Assembly: GCA_017861095.1 (NCBI GenBank)
Contig: JAGFXI010000056.1
Coordinates: forward strand, 1-9,155
DNA: 9,155 nucleotides
Direction of reading: 5' to 3'
DNA from: Deltaproteobacteria bacterium
Lineage (GTDB): Bacteria; Desulfobacterota; Syntrophobacteria; BM002
This document shows, in pieces, positions 1-7,158 of this stretch. The notes beneath the pieces are model-generated. The model ran no database searches and had not been told where the DNA came from. It saw nothing but the letters and a program-made list of their open reading frames with translations. How positions within the stretch are numbered: the first letter of the stretch is position 1; each line of letters starts with the position of its first letter. The translations under genes were made by a program, and so were the position numbers.

Positions 1-952
1 ATACGAATCATTGATGGCAGTACGATTCAAGAGCCCGGCAGTACGGGCTCGACGTGGAGGATTCACTACTCGATTCGTCTTCCTTCTTTGCAGTGCGATG
101 AGGTTCATGTGACCAGCCCCGAGGTGGGAGAATCATTCAAAAGGTTTACCGTGCACCCTGGAGACTTATTTGTGGGAGATCGGGGTTTTGCCCACCGTGG
201 TGGCATTGCCCACGTAAGCGAAGGTGGCGGCGACGTTCTGGTCCGTATCAACCTGAGCAATGTGCCCCTTGTGAACGGTGACGGGAGTGCCTTTCCGCTT
301 CTTGAGCGCCTGAGGACCCTGACGGGGACGAGACTGGGTGACTGGGATGTGTGGGTGCCGTATGAGCACGAGGCAGTAGTACCCGGTAGGGTTTGCGCCG
401 TCAAGAAGAGTAAAGAGGCCGCCGAAAGGGCTCGTCGGAAAACACTCAGAGAGAACAGCAGAAAGGGACGCCAGGTAAAAGCCGAGACTATCGAGGCAGC
501 GGGGTACATTTTTGTCTTTACCACCCTTGATCGCAGGTTCAGCCCAACGACGATCCTGGAGATGTATCGAGGGCGCTGGCAAATAGAGCTGGTCTTTAAG
601 CGTCTCAAGTCAATCATCGCCCTGGGTCATTTGAAGAAGACAGATCCCGATGCAGCGAGGGCCTGGTTGCACGGGAAAATCTTTACGGCCTTTCTGGTTG
701 AGGCGCTTGTTGCCGCAGGGGAGAGATTTTTCCCCTGGGGATACCCGCTTTGCCCAAACGTCCCGAAGATCCCGATGTCTCTGGAGGGAGACTTCCTTCA
801 TGCTTCATCTTCTTCAGGGTACGATAAATCCTAGGCTCCAGCTCTCTCAGTGTCTCAAGAACTGGTGCCAGATATCCATGGACTTGCGTGAACCGCCACG
901 GACACGCTCACTGCAAACAGAACACTTGGACGCAAGCTTACTTTCTCCTTAA
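1..952 (+). pseudogene. IS4-family transposase, 5'-truncated by window edge and frameshifted near the 3' end
   Basis: The reading frame is open from base 1 to a TAG at 834. Counting residues from base 1, the DDE triad is visible: D5 in IIDGST, D60 in VGDRGF, and E196 inside an IS4 YREK signature (Y189-x2-R192-x3-E196-x6-K203). The segment after D5 (PGSTGSTWRIHYS) also fits IS4 transposases. After about residue 260 the frame runs into an unconvincing tail (LEGDFLHASSSSGYDKS). The +1 frame from about 779 to the TAA at 950-952 instead reads WRETSFMLHLLQGTINPRL, which resembles the usual IS4 C-terminus. Removing one base in 775-784 joins the two frames, so I read this as a single-base indel. All catalytic residues lie before the shift, so a shortened protein could still be made, but the copy is probably inactive. 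The N-terminus lies outside the window. Programmed frameshifting is a less likely alternative. Confidence 0.85.
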
Positions 953-1060
953 GTTAGCGCTTATGCCCGCAAAGGGGGAGAGGGAGCTGCGAAGCGCAGT
1001 TGTCGGACAGCCTGCGACGCGGGATTTTTCTCCCGATGGCCTAAATGAAAAACATTGGGG
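953..1060. other. right flank of the IS, exact end not located
   Basis: This short gap lies between the end of the transposase reading and the stop codon of the minus-strand diguanylate cyclase. The right terminal inverted repeat of the IS should fall here, perhaps around 950-970 (CTTAAGTTAGCGCTTATGCC), but the left end is outside the window, so the repeat and any target duplication cannot be confirmed. Two small hairpins are visible: CTGCG-AAG-CGCAG (987-999) and CGGGA-TTTTTC-TCCCG (1020-1035). The second lies just downstream of the minus-strand gene but lacks a U-tract on that strand, so it is at best a weak terminator. Confidence 0.35.
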
Positions 1061-2008
1061 CTATATGGTCTGGGCTGCTGTCGGCGAGGGAGGCACGGCG
1101 TTGTCGGCATTCTCTTCGGTGATGCACACTTGGTTGCCGCCGTTGTGTTTGGACCGGTACAGGGAGATGTCGGCAGTCCGGAGCAGGCGTTGGACATTTT
1201 CTTCGATGGTTTCCGCTGGCCCCCGGAGTCTGGCCATGCCGATACTGATAGTGGTGGGCGAGAGGTGGCAGTCGCCATAGCGGCTTCGCAGCCGTTCCGC
1301 CACCAGCAGGGCCTGTTGCCTGTTGGCGTGAGGAATGATAACGGCGAACTCGTCGCCGCCGTAGCGGTAGCCGGAGTCGACGTTCTTCCGAATGTGGAGG
1401 CTGATGATCTTGGCGAGCTCTTTGAGCGCCTCGTCGCCCCACTGGTGACCGTGTTGGTCGTTGTATTCCTTGAATCTGTCGATATCAATGATGAGCAGAT
1501 AGAGGCCGTAGTTCTGCCTCGAGGCACGAACGGCCTCGCTCCGCAGGCTCTCGTCGAAGTGACGACGATTGTACAGCCCGGTGAGCCCGTCGCGCACCGA
1601 GAGCCTTTTCAGCTGTTCCCGCAAGGTCCGTTCGCGGATGATGCGGTTGATCTTGGCCTCCAATTCATTGACATTAAAGGGTTTCGAGATGAAATCGCTT
1701 GCCCCTGCCTCGATGACGTCGGTGTACCTGTACTTGTTGTGGTAGCCGGTGAAGGCGATCACGTCCACGTCTCGGCATTCCCCGTGGATGCGCCTGATCA
1801 ATTCCATACCGTCCATGCGAGGCATGTTGATATCGGTGATGACTATATCGAAGGTGTTCTCGCTTAGCCGCGCCAATGCCTCGACGCCGTCCGCGGCGGT
1901 GACGCTCGTGAAACCCATGCGGCTGATCACCTCGTGAAGCAGCTCACGCAGATCCCGGTCGTCGTCAACGCTCAGAATGGAGCACTGTGTCGGCATGTCG
2001 TGTTCCAT
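1061..2008 (-). CDS. response regulator diguanylate cyclase (REC-GGDEF)
   Basis: A two-domain signalling protein of 315 aa that should make cyclic di-GMP from two GTP under control of a phosphorelay. The N-terminal receiver domain (about 8-120) has the acidic cluster D15-D17, phosphoacceptor D59 (IVITDINMP), T87 and K109. A charged helical linker leads to a GGDEF domain that begins with DGLTGLYNRR (140-149) and has an intact GGDEF at 217-221. The product-inhibition I-site is degenerate: KNVD at 208-211, where RxxD is expected. There are no transmembrane segments, so the protein is cytosolic. I chose the ATG at 2008 because GAGG sits 5 nt before it; a GTG two codons upstream is open but lacks a spaced ribosome site. 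The gene is monocistronic and divergent from the NAD kinase cluster. The cognate histidine kinase is not in the window. Confidence 0.93.
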   Translation of the reverse strand: MEHDMPTQCSILSVDDDRDLRELLHEVISRMGFTSVTAADGVEALARLSENTFDIVITDINMPRMDGMELIRRIHGECRDVDVIAFTGYHNKYRYTDVIEAGASDFISKPFNVNELEAKINRIIRERTLREQLKRLSVRDGLTGLYNRRHFDESLRSEAVRASRQNYGLYLLIIDIDRFKEYNDQHGHQWGDEALKELAKIISLHIRKNVDSGYRYGGDEFAVIIPHANRQQALLVAERLRSRYGDCHLSPTTISIGMARLRGPAETIEENVQRLLRTADISLYRSKHNGGNQVCITEENADNAVPPSPTAAQTI

Positions 2009-2035
2009 GGGCACCTCGGGTCACAGTGAAGGCGG

Positions 2036-2064
2036 AGTATAGCACTTTTCGTTCCAGGTTTCAA
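2036..2064 (-). promoter_or_regulatory. sigma70-type promoter of the diguanylate cyclase gene
   Basis: On the minus strand, TTGAAA (2059-2064) and TATACT (2036-2041) are 17 bp apart, each matching the -35 and -10 consensus at 5 of 6 positions. They lie about 28 bp upstream of the chosen ATG, which fits a short leader containing the GAGG ribosome site. No operator is evident. Confidence 0.65.
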
Positions 2065-2172
2065 AGACGTTTGAGAGTGCGTGGAACAGCTTTGTCATAC
2101 CGCTCGGACTAAGGAAATCGCCTCAATCCTGCAGCCGATAGGAAGCGATTCCGCTTATCTTTGCCCTGCCGG

Positions 2173-2202
2173 TTGACCCACCCCACAGAATTCTGCTAAG
2201 AA
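2173..2202 (+). promoter_or_regulatory. possible promoter of the NAD kinase cluster
   Basis: TTGACC (2173-2178) is followed after 18 bp by TAAGAA (2197-2202), with TGC directly before it as an extended -10 element. The -10 hexamer is a poor match (3 of 6). The position, about 50 bp before the NAD kinase start, and the absence of a better candidate in the divergent gap are the main support. Confidence 0.3.
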
Positions 2203-2253
2203 CACGTAGTAGCGACTAAGGGGGCCGGTTCCGAACTGATATCGGGTGGACTG

Positions 2254-3111
2254 ATGGCAAAGATCAGCGTGATCTACAAGCGAGACAAGTCGCTCGCAGC
2301 TGAGCTCGGCCTCGAAATGAAGCACTGGCTGGAGCAGCGCGGTGTGGAGGTGTACCTCCGGGAGAATGTGGCCCGGCACCTGCCGGGAGACAACGTGGAA
2401 GATCTGCCTCTCCAGATACCGCCCGAGAGCATGGCGGTGGTGGTTCTCGGTGGTGACGGCACCTTTTTGAGCGTTGCCCGACTTGTCGGGAACCTTCCCG
2501 TTCCCCTGCTCGGTATCAACATTGGCGGTATGGGGTTCCTCACCGAGGTGAACCTCAGGGATCGCTACGTGCTCCTCGAGGAGATCCTGGCGCGGCGGTA
2601 CGAGGTAGAGGACCGCATGCGCCTTCGCGCCACCATCGAGCGGGGCGGGGAAACCGTTGCCGACATCACCGTGCTGAATGACGTGGTCATCAACAAGGCG
2701 GCCCTCGCCCGTATCGTCGATCTGGAGGTCTCCATAGACGGCCGCTACTTCACCACCTACCGGGCCGACGGCCTTATCGTCTCAACGCCTACCGGATCGA
2801 CCGCCTACAACCTTGCCGCCGGCGGTCCCATCGTCTACCCCACGGCGCGAGCCATCATCCTCACCCCTATCTGCTCCTTCTCGCTCAGCAACCGTCCTCT
2901 CGTGCTGTCCGGAACCTCCCGAGTGGAGGTGGAGGTGATCACCAGGGAGACCGAGGCCACCCTGACCGGAGACGGGCAGGTGGGCGAGCAGCTCCGGCCC
3001 GGCGACCGGGTAATGGTGGAGCCGGCGCCTCACCCCCAGAGGTTAATCAAGACCCGTCAAGAGGACTACTTCAGTACCCTCAGAAACAAGCTCAAGTACG
3101 GGGAAGTTTAG
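2254..3111 (+). CDS. nadK: NAD kinase
   Basis: ATP-dependent phosphorylation of NAD+ to NADP+, the committed cytosolic step of NADP synthesis. At 285 aa it has normal bacterial length. The family motifs are in order: GGDGT at 66-70 (the catalytic/phosphate loop), GINIGGMGFL at 87-96, LND at 141-143, PTGSTAY at 179-185 and GDGQ at 239-242. The ATG at 2254 follows a GGTGGA-like ribosome site with only 3 nt spacing, and the protein starts directly with the expected beta strand (KISVIYKR). It is the first gene of a same-strand cluster with the DUF1015 and methyltransferase genes. Its TAG stop is built into a small palindrome (3109-3127). Confidence 0.97.
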   Translation: MAKISVIYKRDKSLAAELGLEMKHWLEQRGVEVYLRENVARHLPGDNVEDLPLQIPPESMAVVVLGGDGTFLSVARLVGNLPVPLLGINIGGMGFLTEVNLRDRYVLLEEILARRYEVEDRMRLRATIERGGETVADITVLNDVVINKAALARIVDLEVSIDGRYFTTYRADGLIVSTPTGSTAYNLAAGGPIVYPTARAIILTPICSFSLSNRPLVLSGTSRVEVEVITRETEATLTGDGQVGEQLRPGDRVMVEPAPHPQRLIKTRQEDYFSTLRNKLKYGEV

Positions 3112-3127
3112 CCCGCATTATGCGGGC
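3109..3127. repeat. palindromic repeat overlapping the nadK stop
   Basis: GCCCGCA-TTA-TGCGGGC (3111-3127) forms a perfect 7-bp stem that begins with the last base of the nadK stop codon. No U-tract follows, so it is not a classic terminator; it may stabilise or partly attenuate the transcript before the next gene. The first 15 bases, TAGCCCGCATTATGC, recur at the stop codon of the methyltransferase gene (5268-5282). Confidence 0.6.
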
Positions 3128-3175
3128 CTAGATGCCCGGGTTTCGAACCGGCGAGAATTTGCAGGACTCGGGAAG

Positions 3176-4525
3176 ATGGCCGAGATCGCTCCGCTTAGGG
3201 GATACCGTTACAACCAGGAAGTCGTTCCTGACCTCGCCGCCGTAGTGACGCCTCCCTACGACGTCATCTCGCCGGCGGCACAGGAGATGTATCATCGCCG
3301 GCACCCCTACAACATGATCCGACTCATCCTGGCGAACAAGGAGCGGGGAGATACCGAGGACCACGACTGGTTCACCCGGGCTGCTGAGGAGCTCAGGGCA
3401 TGGCGTGAACAGGGGATTCTCCTCCGCGATCCCCAACCGGCCCTCTACGACTACGAGATTGACTATGCTGAACCTCCCGGTCTCACCAAGACGCGGCACG
3501 GGTTTATTTGTCTCGTCCGTCTCGAGGAGTTTTCCCACGGATCGATCCGGCCCCACGAACGCACCTTCGCAGCGACCAAGTCTGAACGGCTGAAGCTCAT
3601 GTGCGCCTCCAACGCCAACGTCAGCCAGATCTTTGCCCTCTACTCCGACCCCGCCGAGGTCGTCCGGGGAAGGCTTAGGGTTGGGCGGGAGGAGAGGCCT
3701 GTCGCGGCGTTCAGCGACGAGGCGGGAACCAGGCACCGCCTGTGGCGGGTGACGGCTTCGGAGGTGATCAAGGCGGTGGCGGCGCTCATCAAGGAAAAGC
3801 CTCTTTTCCTTGCCGACGGCCATCACCGGTACGAGACCGCCCTGGCCTATCGGGATCTCATGCGAGCCAGGTATCCCAACAGGGGAGAGGAGGCGTCCTT
3901 CAACTATGTCCTGATGTACCTTTCCAGCATTAACCAGGGCGGGCTCACCATTCTCCCCACCCATCGGCTTTTCGGACGTCTGCCCGAGTTCCGCCTGAAC
4001 TCATTTCTTGAGGCTGCCGGCCGCTACTTCGAGGTGGAGCCCTTCGCCTTCGACAGTGCCAGCCGGGAGCGTGTGCTGGAATCGTTTCTCACGGCGCTTC
4101 GGGGCGCCGGTTCACGCCACTTCCTGGGCCTCTACACCGCCGAGGCAGGAGCCTTCGTGCTCCTCAAGCTCCGGGCCGATGCCGATTCTCGGTCCTGGCG
4201 CGACCATCTGCCGCGGCCCCTCCATCATCTGGATGTAGTGGTCTTGACCGAACTTGTCCTCAAGGGGCTCCTCGGAGTGGACGAGAAGACCCTAGGTGAT
4301 GAGCGGCAAATTCACTACTCCCATGACGGCCGCGAGGCGGTGAGGCTTGTGGACATCGGCGCTTGCCAGGTGGCCTTTCTCATCAACCCGACACGAGTGG
4401 AGCAGGTGCAGGAGGTGGCCAGCGCCGGTCTCATCATGCCCCACAAGTCCACTTACTTCTATCCCAAGGTGATCGACGGCTCGGTGTTACATCTGCTGGA
4501 CCCCCATGAAGACGTCTCCTTTTGA
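3176..4525 (+). CDS. DUF1015 family protein (function unknown)
   Basis: A 449-aa cytosolic protein with no signal peptide or membrane segments. The DUF1015 hallmarks are visible: TPPYDVIS at 25-32, RPHERT at 125-130, the histidine-rich motif LADGHHRYET at 212-221, and a C-terminal PHKSTYFYPK about 20 residues before the end. The conserved His/Asp/Glu residues suggest an enzyme, but I know of no established reaction to assign here. AGGA (3163-3166) stands 9 nt before the ATG and supports this start. It lies 64 nt after nadK and overlaps the methyltransferase start by 20 nt, so the three genes are probably cotranscribed and the last two translationally coupled. Confidence 0.92.
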   Translation: MAEIAPLRGYRYNQEVVPDLAAVVTPPYDVISPAAQEMYHRRHPYNMIRLILANKERGDTEDHDWFTRAAEELRAWREQGILLRDPQPALYDYEIDYAEPPGLTKTRHGFICLVRLEEFSHGSIRPHERTFAATKSERLKLMCASNANVSQIFALYSDPAEVVRGRLRVGREERPVAAFSDEAGTRHRLWRVTASEVIKAVAALIKEKPLFLADGHHRYETALAYRDLMRARYPNRGEEASFNYVLMYLSSINQGGLTILPTHRLFGRLPEFRLNSFLEAAGRYFEVEPFAFDSASRERVLESFLTALRGAGSRHFLGLYTAEAGAFVLLKLRADADSRSWRDHLPRPLHHLDVVVLTELVLKGLLGVDEKTLGDERQIHYSHDGREAVRLVDIGACQVAFLINPTRVEQVQEVASAGLIMPHKSTYFYPKVIDGSVLHLLDPHEDVSF

Positions 4526-5270
4526 AATTTTTCCCCCCGCAGGGGACGAGACCTTGGACACTCTGTTCCAGGGTCGCCTTAAGATCCTTCAGCCGCGAAA
4601 AGGATATCGATTCTCCCTGGACTCTGTGCTCCTCGCCGGCCTCACCCAAGCTCGCCGTCGAGACCGGGTGGTGGATCTCGGCACCGGCTGCGGGGTTGTT
4701 CCCCTCCTCCTTGCCTTTCGCGGTGCGGCGGGCCATCTCACCGGGGTGGAGATTCATCCCCCCCTGGCGGCGCTGGCACGGCGAAATGTAATGCTGAACG
4801 GATTTTCACGGTTGGTCGAGATTCTGGAGGCGGATCTCAGACTGATCCAGCGGGACCAGATTCCCGGGCCGGTAAGCCTGGTGGTAAGTAACCCGCCGTA
4901 CCGGGAAATCGCGAGTGGGCGTCTAAATCCGAATAGAGAAAAGGCGTTCGCCCGACACGAACTGCTGGCTGATCTGGGAGCGGTGGTGAAGGCTGCGGCG
5001 AGGCTTCTTCCAACGAAAGGCAGGCTGGCTCTTATCTATCCGGCGCGTCGTCTGTCCCGGCTCTTCAGAGAGGTGACCGAGGCCGGGTTTACGCCGAAAT
5101 GCCTCACCCTCATCCACGGCAGCCTGGACTCACCTGCCAAACTGGTCCACCTGGAGGCGATCAGGGGAGGCGGGGAGGAACTCCGGATCAACAAACCTTT
5201 TGCTGTCTACGGCGCCGACCGGAGATACACAGCGGAGATGGCAGCCATGTACGATTCTCCGAATTCCTAG
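4506..5270 (+). CDS. TrmN6-like N6-adenine methyltransferase (tRNA1(Val) type)
   Basis: A 254-aa class I SAM-dependent methyltransferase. The SAM-binding loop VVDLGTGCGV (55-64), the acidic residue ending the next strand (GVEIH, 80-84) and the catalytic NPPY motif (129-132) of N6-adenine methyltransferases are intact. The N-terminal block LQPRKGYRFSLDSVLLA (28-44) is typical of the TrmN6/YfiC group, which methylates A37 of tRNA1(Val); the exact substrate here is inferred from family membership only. It starts inside the end of the DUF1015 gene with no strong ribosome site of its own, consistent with translational coupling. Its TAG stop lies in the same 15-nt motif as the nadK stop. A related rRNA or protein methyltransferase is a weaker alternative. 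Confidence 0.88.
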   Translation: MKTSPFEIFPPAGDETLDTLFQGRLKILQPRKGYRFSLDSVLLAGLTQARRRDRVVDLGTGCGVVPLLLAFRGAAGHLTGVEIHPPLAALARRNVMLNGFSRLVEILEADLRLIQRDQIPGPVSLVVSNPPYREIASGRLNPNREKAFARHELLADLGAVVKAAARLLPTKGRLALIYPARRLSRLFREVTEAGFTPKCLTLIHGSLDSPAKLVHLEAIRGGGEELRINKPFAVYGADRRYTAEMAAMYDSPNS

Positions 5271-5282
5271 CCCGCATTATGC
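5268..5282. repeat. second copy of the stop-codon motif TAGCCCGCATTATGC
   Basis: Fifteen bases identical to 3109-3123, again with the TAG serving as the stop codon of the upstream gene. Here the right arm of the palindrome is not preserved (GCACG instead of GCGGG), so no full hairpin forms. A shorter relative, CGCATTATG, occurs at 6677-6685. Confidence 0.6.
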
Positions 5283-5703
5283 ACGAACCACCTGCTACGA
5301 TCGCAGATATGACCGTCCTCGTCTCCGAGCTGGAGACTCTATGAGGAGGAACCCTGTGGGAACCGCTTCTTCCTCGACAGGCTTCCCGCGACACGCTCGG
5401 GAGAAGCGGGACCCTGAGCTTCGCCGAAGGGCAGCCGCGATGAGGGAGCAGGGGCAGGGAGGTCTGCTCTGCAAAGGCGTCACGCCGAGGTGTGATCGCA
5501 TCATAGTGGAGAGCGAGGCCCAGCCTTTGGGCGGGGTTCTGGTGGAAAGCCCGGGGGCCTTTATGTCGGCGAAGGAAGGTAGTGGCTCCGCATGCGCTTT
5601 GCGCCGCAGACCACTCTGCCTCCGGCGCCAGTCGGGTTTGTGTGCGAGCGGCTTCCAGCCGCGATGAGGGAGCAGGGGCAGAGCCCGGCGAGACAAGGCA
5701 GCC
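5271..5703. repeat. geneless block of short repeats and palindromes
   Basis: No frame on either strand looks like a protein; the long open frames here cross repeats and read as low-quality arginine/proline-rich sequence. A 26-nt exact direct repeat occurs at 5432-5457 and 5656-5681. The second copy overlaps a REP-like hairpin, GCGGCT-TCC-AGCCGC (5648-5662). Beside the first copy is CCCTGAGCTTCGCCGAAGGG (5412-5431), an imperfect palindrome resembling repeats common in proteobacterial intergenic DNA. Further hairpins are GTCTCC-GAGCT-GGAGAC (5321-5337) and GCCCA-GCCTT-TGGGC (5518-5532). The block separates two convergent gene clusters and may help end both transcripts. Confidence 0.6.
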
Positions 5704-6075
5704 TTAGCCTTTCGTCGGTGGAGTTCTCCGGGAAGATCCCGGACTAGATGAGCAGTCCACACTACCCAGTCGGAAGTGGATCTCCTTGATCGGGGAGGAG
5801 GGGATCTCTCGGTTCAGTTTTTCCTGCAACTCCGCAGTCAGAAAGCGGAGATGACTCAACCAGATAGAGTTCTGCACCGCAATCACGAGTACCCCGTCCT
5901 TGAAGGATTCCGGTTGCGCATGCTTGGCGATCCGGGAGCCGACGATCTCCCGCCAGCGAGAAAGTGTCTTGAGCTCTTTGATATGCCTGCCCCAGTGGCT
6001 CTCATCCAGGAGCTTGGTGAGAATGGCGCCGATGGGTTCAGGACGGTTGCTGCGGGAGGATCTGTCCGATGACAT
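5704..6075 (-). CDS. dciA: DciA-like replicative helicase loader (DUF721)
   Basis: A 123-aa protein of the DUF721 family. DciA recruits or loads the replicative helicase DnaB at origins in bacteria that lack DnaC or DnaI. The family pattern is clear: a helical start (IGAILTKLL), the W-x2-IVG-x2-IAKHAQP segment (about 41-55), then GVLVIAVQNSIWLSHLRFL (61-79) and a C-terminal beta strand region. A basic/serine-rich tail (SSSPGSSRRTPPTKG) follows and is probably disordered. GGGAG lies 6 nt before the ATG. It is downstream of the acidic-protein gene on the same strand with about 90 nt between, so cotranscription is likely. No DNA-binding domain is obvious. Confidence 0.85.
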   Translation of the reverse strand: MSSDRSSRSNRPEPIGAILTKLLDESHWGRHIKELKTLSRWREIVGSRIAKHAQPESFKDGVLVIAVQNSIWLSHLRFLTAELQEKLNREIPSSPIKEIHFRLGSVDCSSSPGSSRRTPPTKG

Positions 6076-6093
6076 GTTTGCTCCCGTGGTTCA

Positions 6094-6116
6094 AGCCGGG
6101 CCATAGGTGCCGGGCT
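6094..6116. repeat. hairpin in the dciA leader
   Basis: AGCCGGGC (6094-6101) and GCCGGGCT (6109-6116) pair with a single central mismatch around a 7-nt loop. On the minus strand it lies about 20 nt before the dciA start and has no U-tract. It may act as an mRNA processing or attenuating structure between the acidic-protein gene and dciA. Confidence 0.45.
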
Positions 6117-6136
6117 TTCGTTAAGGGAGGTATAGG

Positions 6137-6165
6137 GCGCTGCCGATCTTCAGTGTAGGCGGCGC
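6137..6165. repeat. hairpin directly after the acidic-protein stop codon
   Basis: GCGCTGCC (6137-6144) pairs with GGCGGCGC (6158-6165) over 8 bp including one wobble, around a 13-nt loop. It abuts the minus-strand stop codon at 6166-6168. Without a run of U after it on that strand, readthrough into dciA seems likely. Confidence 0.45.
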
Positions 6166-6477
6166 TCAGATCTCCTCGGAGTCAAGTATTTCCTGAAAGT
6201 CCTCCTCGCTGTAGTCCTCTAGGCGGTCCCAGCGTTCCCGTTCACCCTCGTCCACAAGCCGTTGGTAGCCGTCCCGCTCGTAAGGCTCAGAGAGTTCTGC
6301 AATCCAGAACTTGCTGCCAAGATGCATCTCTTCGAGGTACTCCATGACAACCTCTTCCGCTTCCTCAGCATCATCGGCCTGCACCACGAAGGGAACGGTC
6401 ACGTGCTCCACATCGCCGACCCGGTAGCCAAGAGTTATTTCGAACATATAGAGACCCTCGTCAAGGTCGAAAGCCAT
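6166..6477 (-). CDS. small acidic hypothetical protein
   Basis: A 103-aa protein I do not recognise. It is extremely acidic, with Glu/Asp runs such as QADDAEEAEEVVMEYLEE and a C-terminal half rich in E, D and R (ERERWDRLEDYSEEDFQEILDSEEI). The N-terminal part (LYMFEITLGYRV...VTVPFVVQ) looks like two beta strands followed by an acidic helix, so a small alpha/beta fold is plausible. There is no signal peptide or membrane segment. The start is well supported: AAAGGAG lies 8 nt before the ATG. It is the first gene after the promoter at 6633-6660 and is probably cotranscribed with dciA; any link to helicase loading is guesswork from position. Confidence 0.8.
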   Translation of the reverse strand: MAFDLDEGLYMFEITLGYRVGDVEHVTVPFVVQADDAEEAEEVVMEYLEEMHLGSKFWIAELSEPYERDGYQRLVDEGERERWDRLEDYSEEDFQEILDSEEI

Positions 6478-6632
6478 GGGGGCTACTCCTTTCCGACGGA
6501 GGGCTCCGGTCTCCCTGAGCCTGGTCGATTTATTATCCCGGCTGACGTTTCCAGACCTTCCCCAAGAGGTAGGGACTCCGCCTCTCGCCAGGGACGACGC
6601 TCCACCCGGCGCCCCTTCCGCCAGTCGGACCT

Positions 6633-6660
6633 ACTATAATATAGCTCCGCACCCCGTCAA
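6633..6660 (-). promoter_or_regulatory. sigma70-type promoter for the acidic-protein gene and dciA
   Basis: On the minus strand, TTGACG (6655-6660) and TATAGT (6633-6638) are separated by 16 bp, each matching consensus at 5 of 6 positions. The AT-rich core stands out in GC-rich DNA. Transcription would start near 6626, giving a leader of about 150 nt. That leader can form at least one stem (GGCTC/GAGCC, about 40 nt before the start codon), so some leader-mediated control is possible, but it matches no riboswitch class I know. Confidence 0.6.
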
Positions 6661-7158
6661 GGGAAAATCGCTACCTCGCATTATGGACCGGACGTCGTGA
6701 TCGCTCGTCCGCCTTTTCGTTTGCGCTACCCCGAGAATCATGTTAAATTTCCAACGTGACCTTCTACGACCTCATCCCGTAAGAGGGCAGAGGCCCCGCA
6801 GAATGGCGGAACATGGGAGGTTTCTCACCCGCGGTGCTTTTTGTTTCGAAACCGAAGATCAGACCGCCCTTCCCTCGGTCTTTCCTGACGGCCTTACTAG
6901 CATTACACCATTCCGGGGACCCGTCCTTCTACACCCTTTGTCCTTCCTGGCGCAGTGCGCCAGCGGTAATGGGGAGTTCTGCAAAAGCTCGTCCGTCGGT
7001 TGATCGAGACCCTGGTCAATCGTCACGCTCTTTTTTGGCGGAGGAATGGGCGTACCGCCGGACCGCGTCCGGAGGACGGATCTTCCGTGGGGACGGAATG
7101 GCGCGGAGAAGGGGAAAGGGTCGGAGAGAGGTGATGTCTGGAGACACGGGGAGGACCT
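6661..7158. other. geneless region upstream of the 142-aa protein gene
   Basis: No convincing gene. The longest plus-strand frame (6813-7169, 118 aa) has irregular third-position composition, matches no family I know and lacks a good ribosome site. Clear small hairpins are TGGCGC-AGT-GCGCCA (6948-6962) and CCGGAC-CGC-GTCCGG (7058-7072). A weak plus-strand promoter-like pair, TTGCGC with TAAATT 17 bp later, lies around 6719-6747; if used, it would give a long structured leader for the gene at 7229 or a separate small RNA. Confidence 0.45.

Noticed and set aside
1055..1867. 270-aa plus-strand frame
   Set aside because: Antisense shadow of the diguanylate cyclase, whose REC and GGDEF motifs are unmistakable on the other strand.
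3128..3964. 278-aa minus-strand frame
   Set aside because: Antisense shadow of the DUF1015 gene, produced by high-GC codon bias.
5271..5703. CRISPR array
   Set aside because: Only two copies of one 26-nt repeat, about 200 bp apart, with no regular spacing and no cas genes nearby.
5295..5762. 155-aa minus-strand frame and the overlapping plus-strand frame 5200-5667
   Set aside because: Both run through the repeat block and overlap real genes (dciA, methyltransferase); translations are low-quality arginine/proline-rich sequence.
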